Below, piece after piece: positions 8,596 to 18,644 of a DNA stretch of 64,000 nucleotides; the stretch's first letter is position 1; the number at the start of each line of letters is the position of its first letter. The notes under the pieces are model-generated. The model made no database searches, was not told where the DNA came from, and saw nothing but the letters and a program-made list of their open reading frames with translations. The stretch covers positions 62,001 to 126,000 of the forward strand of contig NZ_CP050307.1 in the NCBI RefSeq assembly GCF_014189535.1. The letters are read 5' to 3'. The stretch comes from Rhizobium lusitanum. Its GTDB lineage: Bacteria; Pseudomonadota; Alphaproteobacteria; Rhizobiales; Rhizobiaceae. The position numbers were made by a program, and so were the translations under genes.

Positions 8596-8617
8596 AGCTA
8601 GAGTGGCTACTCTAGCT
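8596..8617. promoter_or_regulatory. 22-bp perfect palindrome upstream of the binding-protein gene
   Basis: Arms AGCTAGAGT and ACTCTAGCT are exact reverse complements around GGCT, 82 bases before the start at 8699. It could be an operator or a leader hairpin; there is no T-run. It does not have the T-N11-A spacing of a LysR box, so if it is an operator the protein is unknown. Confidence 0.5.
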
Positions 8618-8698
8618 TACACATCGAAGCGTTGGAGCGGCTCCTTCGCGTTGCAATCAAGCACATCATCAATCATCAAACAAAAAAGGGGAATGAAC

Positions 8699-9546
8699 AT
8701 GATGAAACGCAGAGATTTCGCAGGCCTCATCGGGGTTGCCGCGACCGGTGCCGCAGCGGTGGCATTGTCCACTCCCGCCGTGGCCCAGACGGCGCCGAAT
8801 GAATCGACCTTCGACCGGATCCGCAACAGCAAGAAGCTGCGCGTCGCCGGCATCGTGGGGACCGAGCCCTATTACCACAAGGATATCGCGACCGGCGAAT
8901 GGTCCGGATTCTGTATGAGCATGGCGCGCGATCTCGCCAAGTCGATGGAAGCAGAGGTCGAGATCAGCGAAACCACCTGGGGCAACGCCGTGCTCGACCT
9001 GCAGTCGAAGAAGATCGACATCATGTTCGGCCTCAGCCCCACGCCGAGCCGGGCGCTGGTGGTCGAGTTCACCCGCCCGATCATGCAGAACACGTTTACC
9101 GTCATCGCCAAGCCGGGCCTGGAACCGAAGACCTGGGACGAGCTGAACAAGCCGGAGATCCGCGTCGCTGTCGATATCGGTTCGACCCATGACCTTTTGC
9201 GCGCCGCGTCTTGCCGCAGGCGACACTGGTTGCGCTGAAGTCGGCCGACGAAGCGACGCTTTCGGTTCAGGCCGGTCACGCCGATTTGGTGATCCAGGTG
9301 GCCATGCTGTCGCTGGTGACGATCAAGAAGATCCCAAATCTCGGCAAGATCTTCGTTCCGACCCCGATCGTCCGGCAACCGACCTGCGCCGGCGTTCGTG
9401 TCGAGGACAGCGCCCGTTTTCGCACCTTCGTCGACAATTGGCTGGAGTATAACCGCTCCTCCGGTGTGGTGACCAGCTGGATCACCTCCAGCCTTGAACT
9501 GGTTGGCGTGCAAAAGCAGGAAATCCCCGCCGAGATTCAATTCTGA
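8699..9546 (+). pseudogene. Amino-acid ABC transporter binding protein, frameshifted
   Basis: A family 3 solute-binding protein of ~282 residues if read through. It begins with a twin-arginine-like leader (MKRRDFAGLIG, then ATPAVAQ-type cleavage). The first frame is good to GSTHDLL at about 9198 and then turns to nonsense, stopping at 9238. The frame shifted by one continues at once with homologous sequence (VLPQATLVALKSADEATLS) to 9546. One missing T in the run 9195-9198 would restore DLFARRVLPQATL. This is either a real inactivating mutation or a homopolymer sequencing error. ATG 8699 or 8702 fits the AAAGGGG site better than ATG 8693. The ABC cassette has no other binding protein. Confidence 0.85.
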
Positions 9547-9623
9547 CGTGGGCAATCGGGCCGCGCGGCAACGCCCGGCCCGGACGCTCGCTCGGTGCTT
9601 CCTAGTGTAAAGGTTGCCAAGTC

Positions 9624-10307
9624 ATGTCTGATCCTGCCAATGCGCTCGGTATCATCATGCTGGACACGACATTCGAACGTCCGGTCGGTGATGTCGGCAA
9701 CGCTGAGAGCTGGCCCTTCCCCGTTCTCTATCGGATAGTGCCCGGGGCAACCGCGAGAACCGTGGTTGCGGGGCGGGACGAGAGCCTTCTCGATGCGTTT
9801 GTCGCCGCCGGCGAAGAGTTGCAGCGGCAGGGTGCGCGCGCACTCACCACCTCCTGTGGCTTTCTCGTGCTCAGACAGTCGCTGTTGGCAAGCCGGCTGT
9901 CGCTGCCGGTGGCGACATCGAGCCTGATGCAGATCCCGCTCGTCATGCGGTGCCTGCCGGCGGGCAAGCGCGTCGGGGTGGTGACCTACGAGCGCAATTC
10001 GCTGACCCCAGCGCATTTTGCACAGGCCGGCGCTGATCCCGACACACCGACCATGGGGTTGCCGAAAGAAGGGTATTTTCACGGACTGATCGAGCGTGGA
10101 GAGGCTTATGATCGGGACAATCTCGAACGGGAGCTGACCGAGGCCGTGCAGGACCTGCTTGCGCGCGAGGCCGACATCGGCGCGATCGTTTTCGAGTGCA
10201 CCAACCTGCCGCCGTTTTCCGGGGCAATTGCCCGACGTTTCGGCCTTCCGGTCTTCGACATTCTGACGATGGGCCGTTGGTTGTTTGCGGGAACCCAGGC
10301 GGGATAG
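9624..10307 (+). CDS. Aspartate/glutamate/hydantoin racemase family protein
   Basis: A 227-residue cofactor-independent racemase-type protein. The two catalytic cysteines are expected at Cys78 in TTSCGF and Cys192 in FECTNLPPF, each at the start of a half-domain, as in the Asp/Glu racemase superfamily. It sits between the binding-protein and permease genes of an ABC cassette and shares the operon with a D-amino-acid dehydrogenase-like enzyme. A role in interconverting L- and D-forms of the imported amino acid is therefore likely. Maleate isomerase and arylmalonate decarboxylase share this fold and cannot be excluded. Confidence 0.8.
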   Translation: MSDPANALGIIMLDTTFERPVGDVGNAESWPFPVLYRIVPGATARTVVAGRDESLLDAFVAAGEELQRQGARALTTSCGFLVLRQSLLASRLSLPVATSSLMQIPLVMRCLPAGKRVGVVTYERNSLTPAHFAQAGADPDTPTMGLPKEGYFHGLIERGEAYDRDNLERELTEAVQDLLAREADIGAIVFECTNLPPFSGAIARRFGLPVFDILTMGRWLFAGTQAG

Positions 10308-10340
10308 CTGCAGAATAGAATAAAAGAGGGATATCGCTCA

Positions 10341-11000
10341 ATGGGTTATCAATGGGATTTCGGCTTTCTGCTGCAATATAGCAAGCTGATCTGGATCGGC
10401 GCGCTCTACACCTGCGGCTTCACCGTCATAACGGTGATCTCGGGCCTTAGCGTCGGCTGCGTGATTGCGCTGGCGCGGCTTTCCAATTTCAAGATTATCA
10501 GCGTGCTCTTGACCGGATTCATCGAGATCTTCCGCTGTACGCCGGTGCTGGTCCAGCTTGTCTGGTGTTATTACGCGCTGCCGATCCTGTCGGGCATCGA
10601 ACTGACGCCGGCGGTGGCGGCGTTCATCACGCTGACGCTCTACGGCGCTTCGTTTTATAGCGAGATCATTCGCGGGGGTATCGTCTCCGTCGATGCCGGA
10701 CAATGGGACGCCGGTCGAGCCATCGGCATGCGCCGCCATCAGCTCATGCGCCGCGTGATCATGCCGCAGGCACTGAGACGCATGTTGCCGCCGCTGGTCA
10801 ATCAGAGCGTCCTGCAGTTGAAGAATACGTCGCTGCTGTCGGTGCTCGCCGTGCCGGATCTTCTTTATCAGGGCCAGCTGATCACCTCGGCGAGTTATCG
10901 CCCGCTGGAAACCTATACGATGATTGCGGTGATCTATTTCATCATCCTGTTTCCGCTCACACGCCTCGCGCATGGGCTGGAAGCGCGGATGGCAAAATGA
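10341..11000 (+). CDS. Amino-acid-type ABC transporter permease (single)
   Basis: A 219-residue permease of the His/Glu/Gln family, with FIEIFRCTPVLVQLVWCYYALP and an EAA loop around WDAGRAIGMRRHQLMRRVIMPQA. Only one permease gene is present in this cassette, so it may act as a homodimer. ATG 10341 follows AGAGGG. It is between the racemase gene and the ATPase. Confidence 0.9.
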   Translation: MGYQWDFGFLLQYSKLIWIGALYTCGFTVITVISGLSVGCVIALARLSNFKIISVLLTGFIEIFRCTPVLVQLVWCYYALPILSGIELTPAVAAFITLTLYGASFYSEIIRGGIVSVDAGQWDAGRAIGMRRHQLMRRVIMPQALRRMLPPLVNQSVLQLKNTSLLSVLAVPDLLYQGQLITSASYRPLETYTMIAVIYFIILFPLTRLAHGLEARMAK

Positions 11001-11024
11001 TGCACGCCGAGAAGGAATGAAGCC

Positions 11025-11813
11025 ATGTCTGACGACAAGATGATCGAACTCGTAGGCGTCAAGAAGTCCTTCGGACCGGTGGAGGTTCTCAAGGATATTA
11101 CCTTGAGTGTCGGGAAAGGCAGCGTCGTGGCGCTGATCGGCCCCAGCGGCTCGGGCAAATCCACGCTGCTGCGTAGCATCAACCTGCTGACCGTACCCGA
11201 CAAAGGCTATATCCGGGTGGGAAACCACACGATGGATTTCTCACGCTCGACCGCACTTCCGCGCGACAAGGAACTCGCAGCCTTCCGCGCGAGAACTGGC
11301 ATGGTCTTCCAAAGCTTCAACCTCTTTCCGCATATGAGCGTAGAGGAAAACGTGATGGAAGGGCCGGCCACGGTGCTTGGCATGACCAAGGCCGAGGCTC
11401 GCGAGCGTGCCCATGCGCTGCTGGAGAAGGTCGGGCTGGCGGACAAGGCCAAATCAAAGCCCGAGCAGCTGTCCGGCGGGCAGAAGCAACGTGTCGCCAT
11501 CGCCCGCGCGCTCGCCATGCAGCCGGAAGTGATGCTGTTCGACGAGGCGACCTCGGCGCTCGATCCCGAGTTGGTTGGCGAGGTTCTCGCGGTGGTGCGC
11601 TCGCTGGCTGCCGAAGGCATGACCATGCTCTTGGTAACGCATGAAATGGCCTTCGCCCGCGATGTCGCCGACCAGGTGATCTTCATGCGGGATGGATGCG
11701 TCGTCGAACAGGGCGACGCCCGGCAGATGATTGAAAATCCGAGCCATCCGGCGACGCGCAGCTTTCTCAGCCACTTTCATACCGGGCTCGCAGGCCCGCC
11801 GCATCCAAGCTGA
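11025..11813 (+). CDS. Amino-acid-type ABC transporter ATP-binding protein
   Basis: A 262-residue ATPase with Walker [10 protein letters not shown]-loop VFQSFNLFPH, signature [16 protein letters not shown], Walker B VMLFDEATSALDPE and H-loop VTHEM. It energises the importer made with the permease 24 bases upstream and, if functional, the frameshifted binding protein. The gap to the next gene is 148 bases; the oxidoreductase may still be in the same operon. Confidence 0.92.
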   Translation: MSDDKMIELVGVKKSFGPVEVLKDITLSVGKGSVVALIGPSGSGKSTLLRSINLLTVPDKGYIRVGNHTMDFSRSTALPRDKELAAFRARTGMVFQSFNLFPHMSVEENVMEGPATVLGMTKAEARERAHALLEKVGLADKAKSKPEQLSGGQKQRVAIARALAMQPEVMLFDEATSALDPELVGEVLAVVRSLAAEGMTMLLVTHEMAFARDVADQVIFMRDGCVVEQGDARQMIENPSHPATRSFLSHFHTGLAGPPHPS

Positions 11814-11961
11814 CCGGGCCTGCTCCGCCCGAGCGAGGGCCCTGGCACATGAATTCAAAGCATGAGTTTGACGCAGCAGGACGGCACTCCTGCCTTGCGA
11901 AGCCATGCGCAGCACGCAGCGCATGGAACAACATCACCCGCTATTTTCTCGAGGAACCAGA

Positions 11962-13236
11962 ATGCCGAACACCGCCCCAAAGCACATCGCCGTCATCGGA
12001 TGTGGTATCGTTGGCGCCTGCAGCGCGCTTGCGTTGTTGAAGGATGGGCATCGCGTGACGATCATCGAGCCGGGTGAGCCGGGCGATAGCCAAGCGGCGA
12101 GCTATGGCAATGGCGCCTTCCTCAGCCCGGCCTCGATCATCCCCATGTCGGTTCCAGGCCTCTGGAAGAAAGTGCCGGCTTACCTTCTCGACCCGCAAGG
12201 GCCATTGACTATCCGCTGGGGACATCTTTTGCCCCTCACGCCATGGCTGCTGCGTTTTCTCAACGCCGGCTCGACGCTTGCCAAGGTGCAGCGAACGGCG
12301 AAAATCCTGTCCTCGTTGCTGTCGGATGCCCCGATGCGTCATCGCGCCATCGCAGCCGATTGCGGGCAGCCAGATATGATCCGGCAGGACGGTCTGCTCT
12401 ATGTCTATCCAGACCGGGCAAGTTTTGAGGCCGACGCTTTCGCCTGGCGGCTGCGGCGCGACAATGGCGTTGGGTGGCGGGAACTGTCGGGCGAGGAGCT
12501 ACATGCTTTTGAGCCCTCCCTTAACCGGCGCTATACGTTTGCCGCGCTCGTCGGGGCCGGTGGACATTGCACGGACCCCGGTGCTTACGTTGCATTGCTG
12601 GTGCAGCGCGCCCTTGGCGACGGCGCTCGCCTGGTAAAAGCAAGCGCGATCGGCTTCCGGATAAAGGACGATCGCCTAACGGCTGTCGATACCGATGCCG
12701 GCCCGATCGAATGCGACGGTGCCGTCATCGCGGCGGGGATCCGGTCGAAGGCGCTCGCGAGAATGGTCGGCGATCGTATCCCGCTTGAAAGCGAGCGGGG
12801 CTATCATGTCGAGGTTGTCGATCCGAGGACAGGCCCGCGCATTCCGATCATGCCGAGCGATGGCAAGATGGCCAATACCATGATGCCTGGCCGGCTGCGG
12901 GCATCGGGGCAGGTGGAACTGGCGAGCGTCGATGCCGCGCCCGACTGGAGGCGGGCGGATATCCTGCTACGGCAGCTTCTCAGCACCTATCCGGCTCTCG
13001 GGAATAGCCCGGAGGACCTGACGATCCTGCGCTGGCAGGGCAACCGCCCCTCGACCCCGGACGGTCTGCCCGTCATCTCGCGCTCAAGTGCCACGGCTGA
13101 TGTCGTGCACGCATTCGGCCATGGTCATATCGGCCTTGCGGCCGGCCCGAAAACCGGAGAGCTGGTGGCTGCCTCGTTTTCCAGACGGCCGCCACCGATC
13201 GACATCGGGCCTTTTGCGGCGTCGCGCTTCCGATAG
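11962..13236 (+). CDS. FAD-dependent D-amino-acid dehydrogenase-like oxidoreductase (DadA type)
   Basis: A 424-residue flavoprotein of the DAO family. The ADP-binding motif IAVIGCGIVGACSALAL is at ~9-25, with PGDSQAASYGNGAFLSP, typical of DadA-like enzymes, and a C-terminal WQGNRPSTPDGLPVI...GHGHIGLAAGPKTGELV flavin-binding segment. DadA oxidises D-amino acids to 2-oxo acids and passes electrons to the respiratory chain. I chose ATG 11962, preceded by GAGG; earlier starts lack this. Together with the racemase it suggests a route L-amino acid to D-amino acid to keto acid. Confidence 0.88.
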   Translation: MPNTAPKHIAVIGCGIVGACSALALLKDGHRVTIIEPGEPGDSQAASYGNGAFLSPASIIPMSVPGLWKKVPAYLLDPQGPLTIRWGHLLPLTPWLLRFLNAGSTLAKVQRTAKILSSLLSDAPMRHRAIAADCGQPDMIRQDGLLYVYPDRASFEADAFAWRLRRDNGVGWRELSGEELHAFEPSLNRRYTFAALVGAGGHCTDPGAYVALLVQRALGDGARLVKASAIGFRIKDDRLTAVDTDAGPIECDGAVIAAGIRSKALARMVGDRIPLESERGYHVEVVDPRTGPRIPIMPSDGKMANTMMPGRLRASGQVELASVDAAPDWRRADILLRQLLSTYPALGNSPEDLTILRWQGNRPSTPDGLPVISRSSATADVVHAFGHGHIGLAAGPKTGELVAASFSRRPPPIDIGPFAASRFR

Positions 13237-13246
13237 AGCCTTGCCG

Positions 13247-13678
13247 TCAGCGGTCGATCCGTGTCGACAATATGATCGATGACAGCGTTTTTTCGACGCC
13301 ATCCATCTCGCCGATCCTGTCGATCACCTTGTCCAGTTCGCTGATCGACGCGGCGGCGATAATCGCGATCAGATCGAAGCTGCCACTGACGGAATAAACC
13401 GACCTGACGTGAGGGATCGCCTGCAGTTCCTGCGTCACGCGGCCGAGCATTTTCGCCGTCAATGTGATCAGCACATGCGCCTTTACCAGCCCACTTTCAT
13501 AGCCGTCCGATAGACGAACACCATAACCGGCGATCACGCCATCCCGCTCAAGACGCTCGATTTTCGTCTGTACGGTCGTGCGCGACAGCCCGAGCTTGCG
13601 GGCGAGCGTGGCGGTTGGAATCCGGGCGTTTTCGCTGAGGAAAGACAGCAGTTGCCGGTCTTTTTCCGATAACGTCAT
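13247..13678 (-). CDS. Lrp/AsnC-family transcriptional regulator
   Basis: A 143-residue regulator: N-terminal HTH (LLSFLSENARIPTATLARKLGLSRTTVQTKIERLE) and a C-terminal RAM effector domain with VYSVSGSFDLIAIIAA. Proteins of this family usually sense an amino acid and control its use. I chose ATG 13678; a TTG 15 bases upstream is also in frame. It is divergent from the lysine 6-dehydrogenase-like gene, with an A/T-rich gap (13679-13805) of the kind these proteins bind, so lysine control of that gene is the simple reading. Confidence 0.9.
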   Translation of the reverse strand: MTLSEKDRQLLSFLSENARIPTATLARKLGLSRTTVQTKIERLERDGVIAGYGVRLSDGYESGLVKAHVLITLTAKMLGRVTQELQAIPHVRSVYSVSGSFDLIAIIAAASISELDKVIDRIGEMDGVEKTLSSIILSTRIDR

Positions 13679-13805
13679 TCTGATCAAATCCAACGGCAGT
13701 TTGTATGAAATACCAGTTCATTTCTATCATTTCGGCGCTGTGAATCAACCAAGCTGTCGAGAATAAAAAAACTATAAAAATTACGATCACTGTTTGGGGA
13801 CTGAT

Positions 13806-14909
13806 ATGAAAAACATCGTTGTCATCGGCGCTGGCAAGATCGGATCGACGATTGCCCGCCTGCTTGTTCATTCCGGCGAATACAACGTTACGGTTGTCGA
13901 CCGCAGCGAGGACCACCTTGCGCAGATCGAGACAAGTGCCGCGTTGCGCGTGGCCAAGGTCGACATTGCGGATGCCTCCGCGCTCACCGCAGTCCTTTCC
14001 GGCAGCTTCGCCGTTCTCAGCGCCGCCCCGTTCCATCTGACGATCGCCATTGCGGAAGCGGCGGCAAAGATGGGTGTTCACTATCTCGACCTGACCGAGG
14101 ATGTCGCGTCGACCAGACGCGTGAAGGCCATCGCGCAAACCGCAAACACCGCCTTCATTCCGCAATGCGGGCTGGCACCGGGATTTATCTCGATCGTTGC
14201 CAATGACCTCGCCAGCCGTTTCGACAGCCTCGATAGCGTCCGCCTGCGCGTCGGCGCCCTGCCGCAATATCCGTCCAACGCTCTGAACTATAATCTGACC
14301 TGGAGCACCGACGGCGTCATCAACGAATATATCGAGCCATGCGAGGCGATCGTCGAAGGGAAGCTCGTTCAGGTTCCGGCGATGGAAGAGCGGGAGGAAT
14401 TCTCGCTGGATGGCGTTACTTACGAGGCCTTCAACACGTCCGGCGGGCTCGGCACCCTTTGCGAAACGCTGGAGGGCAAGGTCAGGACGCTGAACTATCG
14501 CACGATCCGCTATCCCGGCCATGCGGCGATCATGAAAGCGCTTCTGAACGACCTCGGCCTGCGGCATCGCCGCGAAGTCCTGAAGGACATCCTCGAGCAT
14601 TCTCTGCCGTCGACCCTGCAGGACGTCGTCATCATTTTCGTCACCGTTTCCGGCTGGAGAAACGGCCGTCTCGTGCAGGAAACCTATGCGAACAAGGTCT
14701 ATAGCGCCATGGTCGCCGGTCGCCCCATGAGCGCCATCCAGATCACCACTGCATCAAGCATTTGCGCAGTACTTGATATGCTCAGCCACGGACACCTGCC
14801 CAATAGCGGCTTTGTCCGTCAGGAGGATATCGGGCTCGACCTGTTCCTGAAGAGCCAGTTCGGCCATTATTATGAGCAGGCGGCCGACACGCGACGGATG
14901 GCAAGCTGA
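13806..14909 (+). CDS. L-lysine 6-dehydrogenase-like (saccharopine dehydrogenase family)
   Basis: A 367-residue NAD(P)-binding oxidoreductase. The nucleotide motif VVIGAGKIGSTIARLL opens the protein. Stretches such as VLSAAPFHLT, HYLDLTEDV, PQCGLAPGFIS and LPQYPSNALNYNLTWSTDG agree with what I recall of the Agrobacterium lysine 6-dehydrogenase, which deaminates lysine to aminoadipate semialdehyde. The length (about 39 kDa) fits. ATG 13806 follows GGGGA by five bases; a TTG 12 bases upstream is less likely. The divergent Lrp gene supports an amino-acid catabolic role. The precise substrate is from recalled similarity, not from a search. Confidence 0.75.
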   Translation: MKNIVVIGAGKIGSTIARLLVHSGEYNVTVVDRSEDHLAQIETSAALRVAKVDIADASALTAVLSGSFAVLSAAPFHLTIAIAEAAAKMGVHYLDLTEDVASTRRVKAIAQTANTAFIPQCGLAPGFISIVANDLASRFDSLDSVRLRVGALPQYPSNALNYNLTWSTDGVINEYIEPCEAIVEGKLVQVPAMEEREEFSLDGVTYEAFNTSGGLGTLCETLEGKVRTLNYRTIRYPGHAAIMKALLNDLGLRHRREVLKDILEHSLPSTLQDVVIIFVTVSGWRNGRLVQETYANKVYSAMVAGRPMSAIQITTASSICAVLDMLSHGHLPNSGFVRQEDIGLDLFLKSQFGHYYEQAADTRRMAS

Positions 14910-14961
14910 TTTGACGGAAAATTGCCGGTAGACGTTATCGGCGATTACATTGCAGATACTA

Positions 14962-14991
14962 ACGAAGGGAAGGCAGCCGTCCTCCCTTCGT
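14962..14991. terminator. Bidirectional hairpin between convergent genes
   Basis: Arms ACGAAGGGA and TCCCTTCGT pair over nine bases with a 12-base loop, in the gap between the plus-strand lysine dehydrogenase-like gene and the minus-strand gene ending at 15040. There is no long T-run on either side, so termination efficiency is uncertain. Confidence 0.5.
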
Positions 14992-15039
14992 CGTACGCGC
15001 TCACTGCGCAAAATATGGCACGAGCCGCGCTGGGCGTTT

Positions 15040-15816
15040 TCACTGGATCGCGGCGTCGAGCTTCTTCTTCCAGTCGCCACTGTCCAGCTGCTTGCGCATA
15101 AATGCATCCACGGCGGCCTTCAATGCCGGGTCCTTGCGCAACAGATAGGCATTGTCGAAATGGGTGAAAGGCTCCTTGACCGCAACCGGGCACAGCACGC
15201 CGGGATGCAGCTTGGATTGAATATCCACCTCTATGCCGTCGGTGATCATGATGTCGGCCTTGTCCGCCGCGATCTCGTCGAAGATTGCCTTGTTGTCCGC
15301 AAACTCCTCAATCTGCGCCTTGGAGAGGTGCTCATGGGCGAACTTGTCATTGGTGCCGCCTGGATTGACGATCACGCGCACCGAAGGCTGGTCGATCGCC
15401 TCCAGCGTCGCATATTTGTCCTTGTCTGCGCAGCGGGCGATCGGGCGCTTGCCGTCGCTGACGTTGGGCACGGAGAAGTCGCCGACTTCGGCGCGCGCGG
15501 GGTTGACCGTAATGCCGCCCAGCGCGACGTCGAACTTGCCGGCCTTGAAATCGTCCAGCATGGTCTTCCATGTTGTCATCACAAATTCCGGCTTGACGTT
15601 CAGGCTCGTCGCCAGATCCTTGCCCATGGCGATATCAGCGCCGGTCAAGCTGCCATCCGCGCCCTTGTAACTGAAGGGCTTGTAGTCGCCCGTCGTGCCG
15701 ATCTTGATCACGCCCGCCTTCTGGATCTCCGCCAGCGCGCCGTCTTCGGCCAGCGCCATGCTCGCTGTCAAATTCAGCGCCACAAATACGGTCGCCAGGA
15801 AATACGATCTCTTCAT
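15040..15816 (-). CDS. Periplasmic cyclohexadienyl/arogenate dehydratase-like protein (PheC type)
   Basis: A 258-residue exported protein with a signal peptide ending SMALA near residue 23. It has the family 3 binding-protein fold, but the motifs match the cyclohexadienyl dehydratase branch: GTTGDYKPFSYK near the start of the mature part, DVALGGITVNPARAEVGDFS, IDQPSVRVIVNPGGTNDKF and MITDGIEVDIQSKLHP, the last including the Glu at the position of the catalytic Glu of PheC. Such enzymes make phenylpyruvate or phenylalanine from prephenate or arogenate in the periplasm. No permease or ATPase is adjacent, which fits an enzyme better than a transporter part. ATG 15816 follows AGAGAGAA; the extra 46 codons upstream are unlikely to be used. 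Confidence 0.7.
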   Translation of the reverse strand: MKRSYFLATVFVALNLTASMALAEDGALAEIQKAGVIKIGTTGDYKPFSYKGADGSLTGADIAMGKDLATSLNVKPEFVMTTWKTMLDDFKAGKFDVALGGITVNPARAEVGDFSVPNVSDGKRPIARCADKDKYATLEAIDQPSVRVIVNPGGTNDKFAHEHLSKAQIEEFADNKAIFDEIAADKADIMITDGIEVDIQSKLHPGVLCPVAVKEPFTHFDNAYLLRKDPALKAAVDAFMRKQLDSGDWKKKLDAAIQ

Positions 15817-15960
15817 TGTTCTCTCTTTCTTCGCATGCTCGAACAGGTCGAATGAACGCAAGAATCGTTCCGAACGGGAACCGGGAGGATGCCCGCTGCC
15901 GGATGTCGAGACAATCCACCCTGTTGCCGTGCTTGTGAAGCTCTCAACAGGCATTCATGA

Positions 15961-17073
<1,113 letters not shown>

Positions 17074-17099
17074 GACGCCAGGAATTCCTATTGTGATCC

Positions 17100-17136
17100 G
17101 AGCCCGTGCGCCTGTCGCGCGGGCTCTATCCTTTTC
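17100..17136 (+). terminator. Terminator after the aldo/keto reductase gene
   Basis: Stem GAGCCCGTGCG / CGCGCGGGCTC (11 pairs with one G-U), five-base loop, followed by TATCCTTTTC. It lies 26 bases after the stop. Confidence 0.75.
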
Positions 17137-17210
17137 AAGATTGGAGCTTGCCGTGTTTGAGAACATTAACGGCACTGGCTTCCGCTCGATCGTACAGGAA
17201 CTGTAACCCG

Positions 17211-18485
17211 ATGCCCAATCAGGCGAAAACCGCAGTCAAGCAAACGGCAGGAGCTGCTGGTACTCCCCTTGCAGATACTCCTGGGACGGGAAAGATCGTT
17301 GGGGCCGCAAGCCACGGATGGCGTGTCCTCGCGGTTCTGAGCGCGCTGATGGGCTTCGCGTCGATCTCGACGGATCTCTATCTCCCCGCCATGCCGACGA
17401 TGGGCCGGGATCTCGGCGCCGATACGGGCGGGATAGAGCTGACGATCTCCGGCTTCCTCATCGGCTTCAGCCTCGGGCAGCTTCTCTGGGGTCCGGTCGG
17501 CGACCGTTACGGCCGGCGCCTGCCGGTGGCGATCGGGCTGGTGCTGTTCGTCATCGGTTCGGCTGGATGCGCCATGGCCGACAGCGCTTCGGCGATGATC
17601 GGGTGGCGTATTGTGCAGGCGGTCGGGGCCTGTGCCGGGGTCGTGCTGTCGCGCGCGATGGTGCGCGATCTTTACGAAGGCAGCCGTGCGGCGCAGATGC
17701 TGTCGACATTGATGACCGTAATGGCGATCGCGCCCTTGCTCGGGCCGGTCGTGGGTGGACAGATCCTCGCGCTTGCCGGATGGCGGGCGATCTTCTGGAC
17801 GCTGGTGGGCGTCGGCCTGCTGACCCTTGCGGCGCTGTTCACCTTGCCCGAGACATTGCCGGTCGAGCGTCGAAACCTCCAGCCGCTCGGGCGCGCGATT
17901 ATCGGATATGGCACGCTTCTGCGCAATCGCCGCCTGCTCGGCTATGCGGGTGCGGGCGGCTTTCTTTATGGCGGCATCTACGCTTACATTGCGGGCACGC
18001 CCTTCGCCTACATCACCTATCATCAAGTCCCGGCCGGGCTCTACGGGCTGCTGTTCGCCATCGGCATTGTTGGGATCATGATCGCCAATATCGTGAATTC
18101 GCGGCTGGTGTCCCGCTTCGGCGGCGATCGCCTGCTGATCCGCGGCACCGCCGCCACCGCACTTGCCGGCGTCGTGCTTGCCGTGGCGGCATGGACGGAC
18201 TGGGGCGGACTTTGGGGCCTGGTCGTGCCGCTCTTCCTGTTCATCTCCGCAACCGGCTTCATCGTCGCCAACTCCATTGCCGGGGCACTCACGGATTTCC
18301 CCGAGCGTGCCGGCACCGCATCCGCCCTGGTCGGCGCGATCCACTACGGTAGCGGCATCTTCGGCTCGGCACTGGTCGGCACCTTTGCCGACGGTACGCC
18401 CTGGCCGATGGGCTGGGTGATCGCCCTTGCCGGGATCGGAAGCTTCGTTTGCGCACGGTCGCTCGCCTCAAGCCGGAAGGTTTGA
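17211..18485 (+). CDS. Bcr/CflA-family MFS drug efflux transporter
   Basis: A 424-residue, 12-helix major facilitator. The first helix contains STDLYLPAMPTMGRDL, the hallmark of the Bcr/CflA drug/H+ antiporters, and motif A is GPVGDRYGRRLPV between helices 2 and 3. A ~35-residue hydrophilic N-terminal tail precedes helix 1. ATG 17211 has AGGAA about ten bases upstream; a GTG at 17106 would overlap the terminator of the previous gene. Role: export of bicyclomycin-like, chloramphenicol-like or sulfonamide-type compounds, or cysteine; not resolved. Confidence 0.88.
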   Translation: MPNQAKTAVKQTAGAAGTPLADTPGTGKIVGAASHGWRVLAVLSALMGFASISTDLYLPAMPTMGRDLGADTGGIELTISGFLIGFSLGQLLWGPVGDRYGRRLPVAIGLVLFVIGSAGCAMADSASAMIGWRIVQAVGACAGVVLSRAMVRDLYEGSRAAQMLSTLMTVMAIAPLLGPVVGGQILALAGWRAIFWTLVGVGLLTLAALFTLPETLPVERRNLQPLGRAIIGYGTLLRNRRLLGYAGAGGFLYGGIYAYIAGTPFAYITYHQVPAGLYGLLFAIGIVGIMIANIVNSRLVSRFGGDRLLIRGTAATALAGVVLAVAAWTDWGGLWGLVVPLFLFISATGFIVANSIAGALTDFPERAGTASALVGAIHYGSGIFGSALVGTFADGTPWPMGWVIALAGIGSFVCARSLASSRKV

Positions 18486-18644
18486 TCGGCATCAATTTGC
18501 GTGCTTTGGGCGTGATATCTGTGGTATTGTAACGATAGGGTAAGTCATTCACATGGCTCTCGAAATTGTAATAGGAGGCCTATTCGTCTCGATCAATGTA
18601 TGGTAGTTTTTCACTACTTTACCGAGTGACGCCCGAGACGCCAG

